From assembly GCF_000721235.1 (NCBI RefSeq), contig NZ_JOFH01000017.1, forward strand, positions 62,001 to 126,000: a DNA stretch of 64,000 nt. The letters are read 5' to 3'. Position 1 is the first letter of the stretch, and each line of letters begins with the position of its first letter. Both the position numbers and the translations under genes were made by a program. The notes beneath the pieces are model-generated. The model was not told the origin of the DNA, ran no database searches, and saw nothing but the letters and a program-made list of their open reading frames with translations. Positions 34,730-43,445 of this stretch are shown here, in pieces. Origin of the DNA: Streptomyces olivaceus (GTDB lineage Bacteria; Actinomycetota; Actinomycetes; Streptomycetales; Streptomycetaceae).

Positions 34730-35695
34730 ATGAGCAACCTTGACCGCGCGGCGGTCCCCAGCCTGTGCGGCGGCCGCGGCTTCGTCGTGGCGGAACCCGT
34801 GCGCGAACTCCTGAGCCCTCGCAGCGTCAAGCTGGGCGAGTCCACCGAGGTCCGCCGGCTGCTGCCCAATCTGGGCCGCCGCATGGTGGGCGCCTGGTGC
34901 TTCGTCGACCACTACGGCCCCGACGACATCGCCGACGAGCCCGGCATGCAGGTGCCGCCGCACCCGCACATGGGCCTGCAGACCGTGAGCTGGCTGCACG
35001 AGGGCGAGGTACTGCACCGCGACTCCACCGGCAGCCTCCAGACCATCCGCCCGCGCCAGCTGGGCCTGATGACCTCCGGCCGCGCGATCAGCCACTCCGA
35101 GGAGAGCCCGCGCTCCCACGCCCGATACCTCCACGGCGCCCAGCTCTGGGTCGCCCTCCCCGACGCCCACCGCCGCACCGACCCGCACTTCGAGCACCAC
35201 GCCGAGCTGCCCCTGGTCACGGCCCCCGGCCTGACGGCCACCCTGATCCTCGGCACCCTCGACGGCACCACGTCACCCGGCACGACGTACACCCCCCTCG
35301 TCGGTGCCGACCTGGCCCTTGCCGCCGGCACGGACGTACGCCTGCCACTGGAACGGGACTTCGAGTACGCCGTCCTCTCCATGTCCGGCGAGGCCCACGT
35401 CGACGGCGTGCCCCTGGTGCCGGGCTCGATGCTCTACCTCGGCTGCGGCCGCGGCGAACTGCCCCTGCGGGCCGACTCGGACGCGGGCCTGATGCTCCTG
35501 GGCGGAGAGCCGTTCGAGGAGGAGCTGATCATGTTCTGGAACTGGATCGGGCGCTCCCAGGAGGAGATCGTACAGGCCCGCCGGGACTGGATGGAAGGGA
35601 CACGGTTCGGCGAGGTGAAGGGCTACGACGGGGCTCCACTGCCCGCCCCGGCGCTGCCGCCGGTGCCGTTGAAACCGCGCGGGAGGACGCGCTGA
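34730..35695 (+). CDS. Pirin family protein
   Basis: This is a 321-residue bicupin. The metal-binding motif is PHPHMGLQTVSWLHEGEVLHRDS (two His, then His and Glu further on), followed by SHSEESPR. Pirins act as quercetinases or redox-sensing regulators. It is the last gene with typical codon usage before the lower-GC block starting near 35,700. Confidence 0.92.
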   Translation: MSNLDRAAVPSLCGGRGFVVAEPVRELLSPRSVKLGESTEVRRLLPNLGRRMVGAWCFVDHYGPDDIADEPGMQVPPHPHMGLQTVSWLHEGEVLHRDSTGSLQTIRPRQLGLMTSGRAISHSEESPRSHARYLHGAQLWVALPDAHRRTDPHFEHHAELPLVTAPGLTATLILGTLDGTTSPGTTYTPLVGADLALAAGTDVRLPLERDFEYAVLSMSGEAHVDGVPLVPGSMLYLGCGRGELPLRADSDAGLMLLGGEPFEEELIMFWNWIGRSQEEIVQARRDWMEGTRFGEVKGYDGAPLPAPALPPVPLKPRGRTR

Positions 35696-36879
35696 CCTGT
35701 GGTAATGCGTCGATTTTGCTGATCGCCGGGGTGTGGGCTGCCGGCAATCGTCGTTGCTTTCGGTCCGCGTGCTGGAAAGCTCCTGAACAGCTCGCCGGCC
35801 TCAGGCCGGAGTGGTTGGCGATCCCATGGTGTGGCTGTCTGTGGGCAGCTGTGGCAGGACACTTGCTGACTCAATGCTGACTTTGCTGACGTGCCGTCAG
35901 TTTAGGTTGAAGGGCCCTTTGCCCATTTCCGGCGATCGCGTGGGTGTCAGCAGGGTTGGTAGGGGTCGGGGCAATGCTGACCTGCCCGGAGATCGAGTCG
36001 GGCGTTGGAGAAGGACAGTGCTGTTCGCGCTGCTGTCTTGTGGGGACCCCACAAGACGCTGGTGTCGCCGCTGACCGTCGGCAGCGCGTGCTCGGTCCGA
36101 TCCGAGGAAGATGTGGCTGAGAGTGACTGTCAGGTTCTTCATCTGCTCGTGGTACGCGCTGGCCTTCACTTCTGACCCGCGGTAATGGGCGGAATGGTCT
36201 GCTGTGAAGCCGAGTCGATCCGCGACTGGTCCGGATCTTGGTATGTGGTCCGCAGTCCGTGGTGCCGGCGAGCGACCCCCGTGGTACCACATGGCACAGG
36301 TTGTAGAGACCGTCTACGGGCGTCCACGTCAGTCCAGAGTGACCGTGTAAGGCCAGCTCACACCGTTTTGATCTGAGGACGTCGACGCAGTTGGTGACCG
36401 GCGTGTGATAGCGGCGTTCGACGAGAAGCTCCGCAGGTGTGGTCCGGCAGAGCTCTTCAGCGGGCGGGTCTTCTGCGTCTGTCGTGAGCGTCCTTTCACT
36501 TGGGACTCCTCCTCTCCGAGTACGGAGATGGGGACGCGGTGACAGCAAGCGTCCAGGGTCGAGCCACAGCGTGCGGCCCGGGAACTGTGCGCGGTCGACT
36601 GCGGCGCGCACTGTCCGCTACTGCAAAGTTCACGCCTCGGCGTCCCGGCTCTGGCTGTCCTCTCGAGGGCGCGCGGATGGCTGACCGTGCACGCGACCAT
36701 CCAGCGACCATCCGACGCGGGGAGGGTGAGGGTCGCCGGTGGCTCGGGGAGCAGCCTGGTCCACGGCTGGTTCGGTCTACGGGGGCGCGGGGAGGGGTGC
36801 TCGGCATTCTGTGCGGGATCTGTTCATAGCCGGTCGGGCCTGTCAACATCTCACTGACAGGTGACGTTGGGGGGCTTGC
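35696..36879. other. Lower-GC non-coding stretch with repeats
   Basis: About 1.2 kb with a visibly lower GC content and no third-position bias in any frame. Frames of up to 246 codons exist but none shows a family motif, and their codon use is random. It contains four copies of TGCTGAC (35864, 35875, 35884, 35975), a CTGAC-GTGCC-GTCAG inverted repeat (35886-35900) and a 23-bp palindrome (36035-36057). A 56-codon minus-strand frame (36499 to 36329) behind an AGGAGG-like site is the best small-gene candidate but is unsupported. The stretch may be decayed mobile DNA. Confidence 0.6.
36035..36057. repeat. 23-bp perfect palindrome
   Basis: GTCTTGTGGGG-A-CCCCACAAGAC has 11-bp perfect arms around a single base. 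It stands alone in non-coding DNA, with no adjacent gene end, so a terminator role is doubtful. An attachment, recombination or protein-binding site is possible. Confidence 0.6.
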
Positions 36880-38619
36880 GTGGTGTCGGTGCAAAGCAAT
36901 GATCAGCGGTTGTTGGAACGCATTCTGGAGGACCAGCATCGCAAGCTGGCGCCGGACAAGAACCGGGATGACTTCTTCACGTTCTTCGCCGCGGACAAGG
37001 CTCTGCAGGACTGGGATCTGGACAACGACGAGATTACGGACGGAATCGTCGACGGCGCGCACGATTGCGGCATCGACGGCATCTGGACCTTCGTGGACGA
37101 GCGCTACATCACCGCTGATGCACATCAGTTTCTCCCGTCACGTGCCGGCAAGATCGAGCTGGTCATCTTGCAGGCGAAGAACTCCTCGGGATACCAGGAG
37201 TCGGTGATCGAGAAACTGCACTTTCATCTGCCCGCCCTGCTGGACATGGGCCGGGACGAGGAAGACCTGGTCGCCCACACCAACGCCAAGCTGCTCGAAC
37301 GCACGCGCCGCTTCCTTCATATCCTCGAAGAACTGGCATCGTCCTTCCCGCAAGTTCGCATCAAGGTCATTTATGCGAACAAGTCGGCAGAGACACCGCA
37401 CCCCAACGTCAAGGCCAAGGGTGACAGGCTCAGACGTCAGCTGGCGAAGATCACATCCGACACCCGGGCCGACCTGGAATACCTCAACGCCGCTGACCTG
37501 CGCGAGCGGACTGCCCGCGGAGCCAAAGCCGTCGCGCAGCTAGTGTTCACCGAAACGCCGATGAGCACATCGCTTGGCGAGGGCTATGTTTGTCTGGCGC
37601 GGCTTGACGAGTACTACCGCTTCATCACGTCCGACAACGAGGCCCTGCGGTTGGAGCTGTTCGAGTCCAACGTGCGCGACTACGCGGGGTCCACGGCCGT
37701 GAACAACGCCATCGGCGAAACCCTGAAGTCCGGGACTGGCGAGGACTTCTGGTGGTTCAACAACGGTGTCACCGTCGTCGCGGACGCTGCCCAGATCGCC
37801 GGCAAGCGAATCGTGGTCAAGGAGCCCCAGGTCGTCAACGGGCTCCAGACCAGCCACGAGATCTACAGCTACATTCAGAACGGTGGTCAGCACCGCGACC
37901 GGTCCCTCCTTGTCAAGATCGTCGTCGCGCCTGAGTCCGGCACGGCTCGCGACCGCATCATCCGAGCGACCAACAGCCAGACCCAGTTGCCCGCCGGCGC
38001 ATTGCGGGCCACCGAGTCCATTCAGAAAGACATCGAGGAGAGCCTCGGCCAGGCGGGCGGCTACTACTACGAGCGCCGAGCCAGCTACTACCGCAACCTC
38101 GGCTTCCCCCTCGATCGGGTCGTCAGTATGGCCAGACTTGCCCGCGAGTTCACCGCCTTCGTTCTGCGCGAACCGCATACCGCGCTGCGGCACTCCGACG
38201 CGCTACTGCTCGACGACCAGCACTACGCGCAGATCTTCTCCCCTCGGCACGACCTGGACATCTACCCCTTGTGCCTCGATGTGCACACCAGGCTGCGCGC
38301 GTTCCTCACAGGCTATGCCGAAGATCGGCCCTTGCTGGGTGACTCGCTGGAGAACTGGCTCTACCCGCTGGCAGCCATGTCCGCCTACACACTCACTCGG
38401 CTGCGGCAGCCTTCGCCGCGAGACCTGCTCAACATCGACCCCGGGCACCTCGGCGATGACTTGATGTTCCGCATGACAGGCACTCTGGAACAGAGCTTCA
38501 AGAGCGTCCTCCGCCGCAACAAGGCCGGCGGCGTTGACCGGATCGCCCGGACCCCCGAATTCACCACCAAGATCCGCCAAGCCGTCGTGTCCCAGAGCCG
38601 CTACCACATCGAAGGCTGA
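36880..38619 (+). CDS. AIPR-family (abortive phage infection) protein
   Basis: The protein has 579 residues. The central and C-terminal part matches the AIPR family: DFWWFNNGVTVVADAAQI, KEPQVVNGLQTSHEIY and IRATNSQTQLPAGAL. The N-terminal 110 residues have a nuclease-like pattern, GIDG (Asp66) followed about 30 residues later by LVILQAKNS (Gln98, Lys100), like the D...(E/Q)xK core of PD-(D/E)xK enzymes. The family is associated with phage defence. It stands alone without a methylase or helicase. GTG at 36880 follows a GGGGGG tract; GTG 36883 or 36889 are alternatives. Codon usage is less biased than the flanks, which suggests acquisition. Confidence 0.85.
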   Translation: MVSVQSNDQRLLERILEDQHRKLAPDKNRDDFFTFFAADKALQDWDLDNDEITDGIVDGAHDCGIDGIWTFVDERYITADAHQFLPSRAGKIELVILQAKNSSGYQESVIEKLHFHLPALLDMGRDEEDLVAHTNAKLLERTRRFLHILEELASSFPQVRIKVIYANKSAETPHPNVKAKGDRLRRQLAKITSDTRADLEYLNAADLRERTARGAKAVAQLVFTETPMSTSLGEGYVCLARLDEYYRFITSDNEALRLELFESNVRDYAGSTAVNNAIGETLKSGTGEDFWWFNNGVTVVADAAQIAGKRIVVKEPQVVNGLQTSHEIYSYIQNGGQHRDRSLLVKIVVAPESGTARDRIIRATNSQTQLPAGALRATESIQKDIEESLGQAGGYYYERRASYYRNLGFPLDRVVSMARLAREFTAFVLREPHTALRHSDALLLDDQHYAQIFSPRHDLDIYPLCLDVHTRLRAFLTGYAEDRPLLGDSLENWLYPLAAMSAYTLTRLRQPSPRDLLNIDPGHLGDDLMFRMTGTLEQSFKSVLRRNKAGGVDRIARTPEFTTKIRQAVVSQSRYHIEG

Positions 38620-38646
38620 GCGCCGACCAGGAAAGCTGCCGGGCTT

Positions 38647-38680
38647 GCCCACGGCCGATGATGAGATCGGCTGGTGGGGC
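38647..38680. terminator. Imperfect hairpin terminator candidate
   Basis: gcccacggccgat and atcggctggtggggc can pair with a bulge. The hairpin lies between the convergent AIPR and ScbR-like genes. Confidence 0.4.
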
Positions 38681-38692
38681 CCTGCCCGGTGT

Positions 38693-39397
38693 CTAGTCAT
38701 AAGGCGTCACCGAGGGCAGGGTCTGGCGTCCGGCGGCGGGTGAGCCAGCCTCCACTCGTGCCAGAACGTCACAGTCCCCGACGAACCCCCTGAGGGTCAG
38801 GTACCACCAGTCGGTCAGGCGGTCGTCGAGGACGGTCGTGCCCTCGAGTGCCTCGGTGAGGGTGCACAGGCCGAAGAAGGCGGGCACCAGGGTGCGGGCC
38901 GCGCGGGCGGGGCGGACACCCTCGTTGACGTGCCCTGCCAGCCGGGCCTGCGCGAGCAGTCGCGTGGTGGCGGCGGTCCAGAGCGCGAATGGGTCGGGGA
39001 TGGGGGCTTTGATGACGGTGCGCTCGGTCCATAGACGGGCGCCGGCGCGCGCTACGGGGTCCTGGGTGAGGGCGTGGGCGATGTCGTAGCTGAGGGTGAC
39101 GAGTCGTTCGAGCGGCGTTACGGTCTCGTCTCCATAGCGTGCTGCGAGCTCGGGCCAGGTGGCGAACCGGTTTTCAACGACGGCGACGGCGATTCCTTCC
39201 TTGCTGGTGTAGTGGAAGTAGACCGCGCCGCTGGTCCGGCCCGACCTCGCGCTTATGTCGTTGACGCTGGTGGCCGCGTATCCGTGTTCGGCGAACAGTT
39301 GGGCTGCCGCTTCCAGCAGTGATCTGCGGGTTGCCTTCGCCCGTTCCTGCAACGTTCCGTCCGCCCTCGTCTGTTCTGATGTCGGGTTTCGAGTCAC
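38693..39397 (-). CDS. ScbR/ArpA-type gamma-butyrolactone receptor homologue (TetR family)
   Basis: The regulator has 234 residues. The DNA-binding domain is RRSLLEAAAQLFAEHGYAATSVNDI followed by GRTSGAVYFHYTSKEGIAVAVV, closely following the ScbR/ArpA pattern (GxVYFHF-SKE-LA). The ligand domain has the conserved Trp in PDPFALWTAAT. These receptors release DNA upon binding gamma-butyrolactone-type signals. The GTG at 39397 is weakly supported. No AfsA-type synthase lies in the window; the divergent gene is a HAD phosphatase. Confidence 0.88.
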   Translation of the reverse strand: MTRNPTSEQTRADGTLQERAKATRRSLLEAAAQLFAEHGYAATSVNDISARSGRTSGAVYFHYTSKEGIAVAVVENRFATWPELAARYGDETVTPLERLVTLSYDIAHALTQDPVARAGARLWTERTVIKAPIPDPFALWTAATTRLLAQARLAGHVNEGVRPARAARTLVPAFFGLCTLTEALEGTTVLDDRLTDWWYLTLRGFVGDCDVLARVEAGSPAAGRQTLPSVTPYD

Positions 39398-39676
39398 GAA
39401 CTTAGTGCGCCAGCGTACGCCCGGAGCCCAACGGGAACTTTCGGACGGAAATTACACAGTTCTTTCGAATGCGAACGCGCGCGAGTGGTAGTGGGGCACG
39501 ACGCTCCGGGCCTTGCACGGTCAAGCGAACGTGCCAACCGTCGGGCAGACGCGTGGCGTTGACGTCCTCCACGGCCGCGCGAGGCGGGTCGCCGCACAGC
39601 TACCCGTCTGTTTCCGGCGCCCATCGAGTCACCGAAAAGGGTTATTGCCCGATTTGCCTGGGCGGAAATAACGTAG

Positions 39677-39693
39677 CGGAAACTATCTTTCCG
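39677..39693. promoter_or_regulatory. Inverted repeat in the ScbR-like/HAD divergent region
   Basis: CGGAAA-CTATC-TTTCCG lies 53 bp before the HAD start, inside an AT-rich part of the 348-bp divergent gap. A further gcggaaa direct copy is at 39662. It is a candidate autoregulatory site. The remaining gap shows no other clear element. Confidence 0.4.
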
Positions 39694-39745
39694 TTTTCTG
39701 CGGAGATGGGAACGCCACATACATGCGAAAGCATGGGAGGCCCAA

Positions 39746-40456
39746 GTGACCACCTCGGCCCACGATCTGCTCGACTGGTCGCCCGAAGCCGTTGTCTTCG
39801 ACTGCGACGGCACCCTGATGGACAGCGAACGCCACTGGCAGGAGGCTCGCAGCCGGGCCTTCCGGGAGCACGGCCTTCAGCCACCGCCCGGGTTCGCGGA
39901 GCAGGCCCTTGGCCTGCACTACGAGGACTGCGGCCGGCTCATGGCGCGGTCCGTGCACAAACCCGAACTGGCCGAGAACCTGACAGCCGCGCTTCTCGAC
40001 CACTTCCTGGCACTGGTCACCGACGAGCCGGTGACGATGCCGGGTGCGGTCCGGCTCGTACGGCTGCTCTCAGGCCGCCTGCCGCTGGCGGTGGCCAGCA
40101 ACTGCCCGAGGGTGGTGGTGGAGGGCAGCTTGGAGCGGGCCGGGCTGCTCGGGCACTTCCAGTACCTCGTCGTCCCCGACGCCGGGGACCGGGTGCGCCC
40201 CAAGCCGCATCCTGACGTGTACGCCGTGGCGGCCCGGCTCTGCGGTGTCCCCCCGCACCGGGCGCTGGCGGTGGAGGACTCCCTGACCGGTGTGGAAGCG
40301 GCCCGCCGGGCAAGCCTGCGGGTCCTGGGCGTCGGTCCCCGGCCGCAGGGTGACGGCGCCACCCGGGCCGACGGGTGGTTACCGTCACTGGACGCTCCCG
40401 AACTGCTGGCCTGGGCCCACGCGCTCGGCAGCTCGCGGGGGCCACAAGCGCCTTGA
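39746..40456 (+). CDS. HAD-superfamily hydrolase (phosphoglycolate phosphatase-like)
   Basis: The enzyme has 236 residues. Motif I is AVVFDCDGTLMDSERHW, motif II is LAVASNCPR, motif III has the Lys in RPKPHPDVY, and motif IV is LAVEDSLTGVEAARRA. A helical cap domain lies between I and II, as in beta-phosphoglucomutase/Gph-like enzymes. The GTG at 39746 has GGGAGG. The divergent ScbR-type neighbour suggests it may be receptor-controlled, possibly dephosphorylating a signal precursor; that is inference. Confidence 0.9.
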   Translation: MTTSAHDLLDWSPEAVVFDCDGTLMDSERHWQEARSRAFREHGLQPPPGFAEQALGLHYEDCGRLMARSVHKPELAENLTAALLDHFLALVTDEPVTMPGAVRLVRLLSGRLPLAVASNCPRVVVEGSLERAGLLGHFQYLVVPDAGDRVRPKPHPDVYAVAARLCGVPPHRALAVEDSLTGVEAARRASLRVLGVGPRPQGDGATRADGWLPSLDAPELLAWAHALGSSRGPQAP

Positions 40457-40680
40457 GGGCCGGCCGCGGTCCGACGACGCCAAGCGCTCACCCCCGGGTG
40501 GGTGCAGAAGGCGACACCCTGGTGGTGCGGAAGGCACCCATGACACCGCCGCGCCGTCGGTCTGCACAACCGTCCTCTGGGGGAGAGGACAGCGGCGACT
40601 ACCGGTTGTTGTGGCCCGGCAATTCCCGGCAGCAGAACCATGCGGACGCGTGCTGCACCTGAGGCGTAGGCGTGAACCAC

Positions 40681-40944
40681 TCAGCCGTGTCGTCGTGAGT
40701 GCCGGCTCGACCGTCGGCGCACGGTGAAGACGCAGGCGAGGACGCCAAGCGCCCAGGCGATCAGGAGGGCGCCCCACAGGGGCATCGTGACCATGGGGAT
40801 GAGGAGGCGGATCTCGACGCTCGACCGGTTCTCGAAGATGAAGACCAGAGCGATCGCAGTGATCAGGGCGAACGGTACGAGGCGGCGGACGGCAGGGCGG
40901 GAAAGAAGCGACCTGTGCGTCTTTTCTGTGCTTGGCTGAGTCAT
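40681..40944 (-). CDS. LapA-domain (DUF1049) small membrane protein
   Basis: The protein has 87 residues with two TM helices (LVPFALITAIALVFIFENRS and PLWGALLIAWALGVLACVF) and a basic C-terminus. The N-x-x-x-V-x-I pattern after helix one (ENRSSVEIRLLIPMVTMPL) is typical of LapA/YciS. The start overlaps the lipid kinase stop (ATGA), so the two are coupled. It is probably involved in envelope assembly or membrane homeostasis. Confidence 0.85.
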   Translation of the reverse strand: MTQPSTEKTHRSLLSRPAVRRLVPFALITAIALVFIFENRSSVEIRLLIPMVTMPLWGALLIAWALGVLACVFTVRRRSSRHSRRHG

Positions 40945-42416
40945 GAGGTGCTCCCCATCTCGCTCCCCCTACGATCGGTGTTGCTTCGGTGTACGGACGG
41001 CCCTACTGAAGGTGTGGCGCCCGTCGCGGGAGTTTCCGCATCTGTCCCTTCGTCGAGGTCCGGTTGCTCCGGGCACAGGGGCGGTCGTCCCAGTGCCAGC
41101 CGGGTCACGCGAGGCCAGTCGGACGCTGTCCCGCGGGGCTTCGGCCTACCAGGGCGGTGGCGTGGCACGCGCACCCGTAGGGCTCCGGGCGCGCTGCGGC
41201 ACACCACAGGACAGGGCAGAACGACGTGTTCACCGTCGATACCGACCGGCATCGTGGCGGTGTCGGTCTCGACGGTGACCTCGCCGGCGCTGAGCCGGAC
41301 GAGGCCGCCGGAGCGCGGCCGGCTCGCCAGGCGTGCCGCTTCGGCGGTGCTGCCGACCCGGATGCACACCACTCCCAGGAGCCCCGAGTCCAGCCTCTCT
41401 CTGCGCCCCGGGTGGGCTACGTCAATGGCGCGCCCGTAGGAGTTGTTGCCGACTAGCACGGCCTTGAGGCCGGTGACGCGTCGTCCGTCGGCTGTCATCC
41501 GCAAGGCGGGCGCGTCCTCGCCGGTGAGCAGTCTGGGGAGGTTCTGCAGGATCGTACGGGCCTTCGCGCCCCGGTAGGCGGGGTCGTTGACGACGGACGC
41601 GTACGTGCCGAACGAGGCGTTGTTGACGAAGACGCGGTCCGCGGCGTACGCCAGGTCGACGCGGAGTTCCGCACCTCCCGTCAGGGCTTCCAGCGCCGCC
41701 ACCGGATCGTCGCGGTCGAGGCCGAGGTCAAGGGCGAAGTGGTTGCGGGTTCCGGCCGGGATCACCGCGAACGGCACGTCATGGCGGGCGGCGACGTCGG
41801 CGACCAGAGCCTGGGTGCCGTCGCCGCCCGCCACCCCCAGCAGGTCCGCTCCGTCGGCGACGGCCTGCCGGGCCAGCGCGGTGACGTCCTGACCGGGGTC
41901 GAGCACGTGCACACGGCAACCTGCGGCCCGTGCCCTGTCCACCAGGTGGAACCGGTCCACCTTGCCGCCGCCGGATCGGCGGTTCATGAGCACCCAGGGG
42001 CGGCGGGGCGTTCCGGCGACCTCTTCGTAGAGGGCGGGAGCAGGGGCCAGGGCCCAGCGCGCCGCGACGACGGCCAGTACCCAAAGGCCCAACGACAGCA
42101 GGGCGGCCCCCAGCAGGCCGGCCGCGGCGCAGAGCGCGAGGACGGTGAGCGGCGCGGCCACCGAGAGTGCTGTTCCGATGATGCGGGCGACACCGGTATG
42201 GGCCAGGGCCCACCACACGCCGACGGCCGCGAGCGCGAGTCCCGCGATGCCTGTCAAAGCCCACACCACGCTGCGCAGCCCGGCGGTGACGAGCGGCACC
42301 AGGATGCAGGCCGACAGAGCCAGCAGGGCGAGGCGGGCGAGAGCGGTGCCGCCCTCGCCCCCGGGCGGTACGCCCCTTACGCGCCGCCTGCTCGTGTCCG
42401 CGCCTCGTGCACCCAC
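40941..42416 (-). CDS. Diacylglycerol-kinase-family lipid kinase with N-terminal TM region
   Basis: The protein has 491 residues. The first 120 residues hold four hydrophobic segments. The kinase core begins at VLMNRRSGGGKVDRF and carries the nucleotide motif LGVAGGDGTQALVADV (GGDGT) and IPAGTRNHFALDLG. The family phosphorylates diacylglycerol or related lipids at the membrane. GTG 42416 is the most upstream good start (GGAAG ten nt before). A GC-rich tail of 70 residues follows the catalytic fold. It is the first gene of a two-gene unit with LapA. Confidence 0.88.
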   Translation of the reverse strand: MGARGADTSRRRVRGVPPGGEGGTALARLALLALSACILVPLVTAGLRSVVWALTGIAGLALAAVGVWWALAHTGVARIIGTALSVAAPLTVLALCAAAGLLGAALLSLGLWVLAVVAARWALAPAPALYEEVAGTPRRPWVLMNRRSGGGKVDRFHLVDRARAAGCRVHVLDPGQDVTALARQAVADGADLLGVAGGDGTQALVADVAARHDVPFAVIPAGTRNHFALDLGLDRDDPVAALEALTGGAELRVDLAYAADRVFVNNASFGTYASVVNDPAYRGAKARTILQNLPRLLTGEDAPALRMTADGRRVTGLKAVLVGNNSYGRAIDVAHPGRRERLDSGLLGVVCIRVGSTAEAARLASRPRSGGLVRLSAGEVTVETDTATMPVGIDGEHVVLPCPVVCRSAPGALRVRVPRHRPGRPKPRGTASDWPRVTRLALGRPPLCPEQPDLDEGTDAETPATGATPSVGPSVHRSNTDRRGSEMGSTS

Positions 42417-42443
42417 GTGTTGGTCTTCCGCTCTGTCACACGT

Positions 42444-42890
42444 CTAGTCAGGGCTGCGTTCCCCGGACAGGTCGTAGAGGTTGCCGCCGGGCTTGATCAC
42501 GCTGAGGGCCCAGATGATGAAGCCCGACATGGTGATCATCACGACGGACCACAGCGGGTAGTACGGCATGGAGAGGAAGTTGGCGAGGATCACGAGTGCG
42601 GCGATGACCACGCCGGACACGCGCGCCCACGTCGCGATCTTGAGCAGCCCAGCGCTGATGATCACGGCGAGTATGCCCAGGACGAGGTGGATCCAGCCCC
42701 AGCTGGTGAGGTCGAACTGGAAGATGTAGTCGGGTGTGGTGACGAAGACCTCGTCCTCGGCGATGGCCATGATGCCCCGGAGGATGTCGAGAAGGCCGAC
42801 GAGCAGGAGCATGACGGCGGCGAAGACGGTCAGGCCGGTCGCCCACGCCTGCCTCGACGAGTGCGTCGGCCGGGTGTGTGTGGCGGTCAT
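42444..42890 (-). CDS. Four-TM membrane protein (DUF7144-like)
   Basis: The protein has 148 residues with four predicted helices (GLTVFAAVMLLLVGLLDIL, WIHLVLGILAVIISAGLL, VSGVVIAALVILANFL, LWSVVMITMSGFIIWALSVI). The external loop VFVTTPDYIFQFDLTSWGW is strongly conserved in this Streptomyces family. Function is unknown. It lies in the stress cluster. Confidence 0.78.
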   Translation of the reverse strand: MTATHTRPTHSSRQAWATGLTVFAAVMLLLVGLLDILRGIMAIAEDEVFVTTPDYIFQFDLTSWGWIHLVLGILAVIISAGLLKIATWARVSGVVIAALVILANFLSMPYYPLWSVVMITMSGFIIWALSVIKPGGNLYDLSGERSPD

Positions 42891-42920
42891 CGTGCGCCTC
42901 GATTCGTGGCGTGCGGATGG

Positions 42921-43394
42921 TCAGCGGGTGGAAGAGCTGGATGCGGTGGGGGCCTGGCCCGCGTGTTCCGCCGGGCTGTGGCCGCTCAGGACCAGTTCCT
43001 TCGCCCTGCGGAACTCCTCGTCCGTGATGGCACCCTGATCGCGGATCTCGGAGAGCCGGGCCAGTTCGTCGACGCTGGAGCGCTGTCCGTCGCTCGCGGT
43101 CTTCCTGATGTAGGCGTTGAACTCCTCCTGGCGCGCGCGGGCGTGTTCCGTCTCCCGGCGGCCCATGTTCTTCCCGCGTGCGACGACGTAGACGAATACG
43201 CCGAGGAAGGGCAGGAGGAGGCAGAACACCAGCCAGCCGGCCTTGGCCCAGCCACTCAGCCGGTCGTCGCGGAAGATGTCACCGATGACCCGGAAGAGCA
43301 GGACGAACCACATGATCCACAGGAAGACCAGAAGCATCGTCCAGAACATGTTGAGCAAGGGGTAGTCGTACGCCAGGTAGGTCTGCGCGTTCAT
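42921..43394 (-). CDS. SHOCT-domain membrane protein
   Basis: The protein has 157 residues. Two TM helices (FWTMLLVFLWIMWFVLLFRV and AGWLVFCLLLPFLGVFVYVV) form a PLDc-N-like hairpin. A C-terminal SHOCT motif follows (LARLSEIRDQGAITDEEFRRAK). SHOCT motifs mediate oligomerisation. Commonly found beside stress-cluster genes in Streptomyces; role unknown. Confidence 0.88.
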   Translation of the reverse strand: MNAQTYLAYDYPLLNMFWTMLLVFLWIMWFVLLFRVIGDIFRDDRLSGWAKAGWLVFCLLLPFLGVFVYVVARGKNMGRRETEHARARQEEFNAYIRKTASDGQRSSVDELARLSEIRDQGAITDEEFRRAKELVLSGHSPAEHAGQAPTASSSSTR

Positions 43395-43445
43395 GTCCGT
43401 CCTCCGTCCCGGGCGGGCCGTCGTTGCGTACCGACCTCAGGGTGG

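Noticed and set aside
36329..36499. 56-codon minus-strand frame behind an AGGAGG-like site
   Set aside because: The ribosome site is good but the peptide (Ser/Thr-rich, no Cys) matches nothing and codon use is unbiased; mentioned only in the region note.
35871..36611. 246-codon minus-strand frame in the low-GC stretch
   Set aside because: Random codon use, no motif and no ribosome site at its start; left as part of the non-coding stretch.
35696..39745. Integrative element with tRNA attachment site
   Set aside because: No integrase, no tRNA end and no flanking direct repeats were found, although composition suggests acquired DNA.
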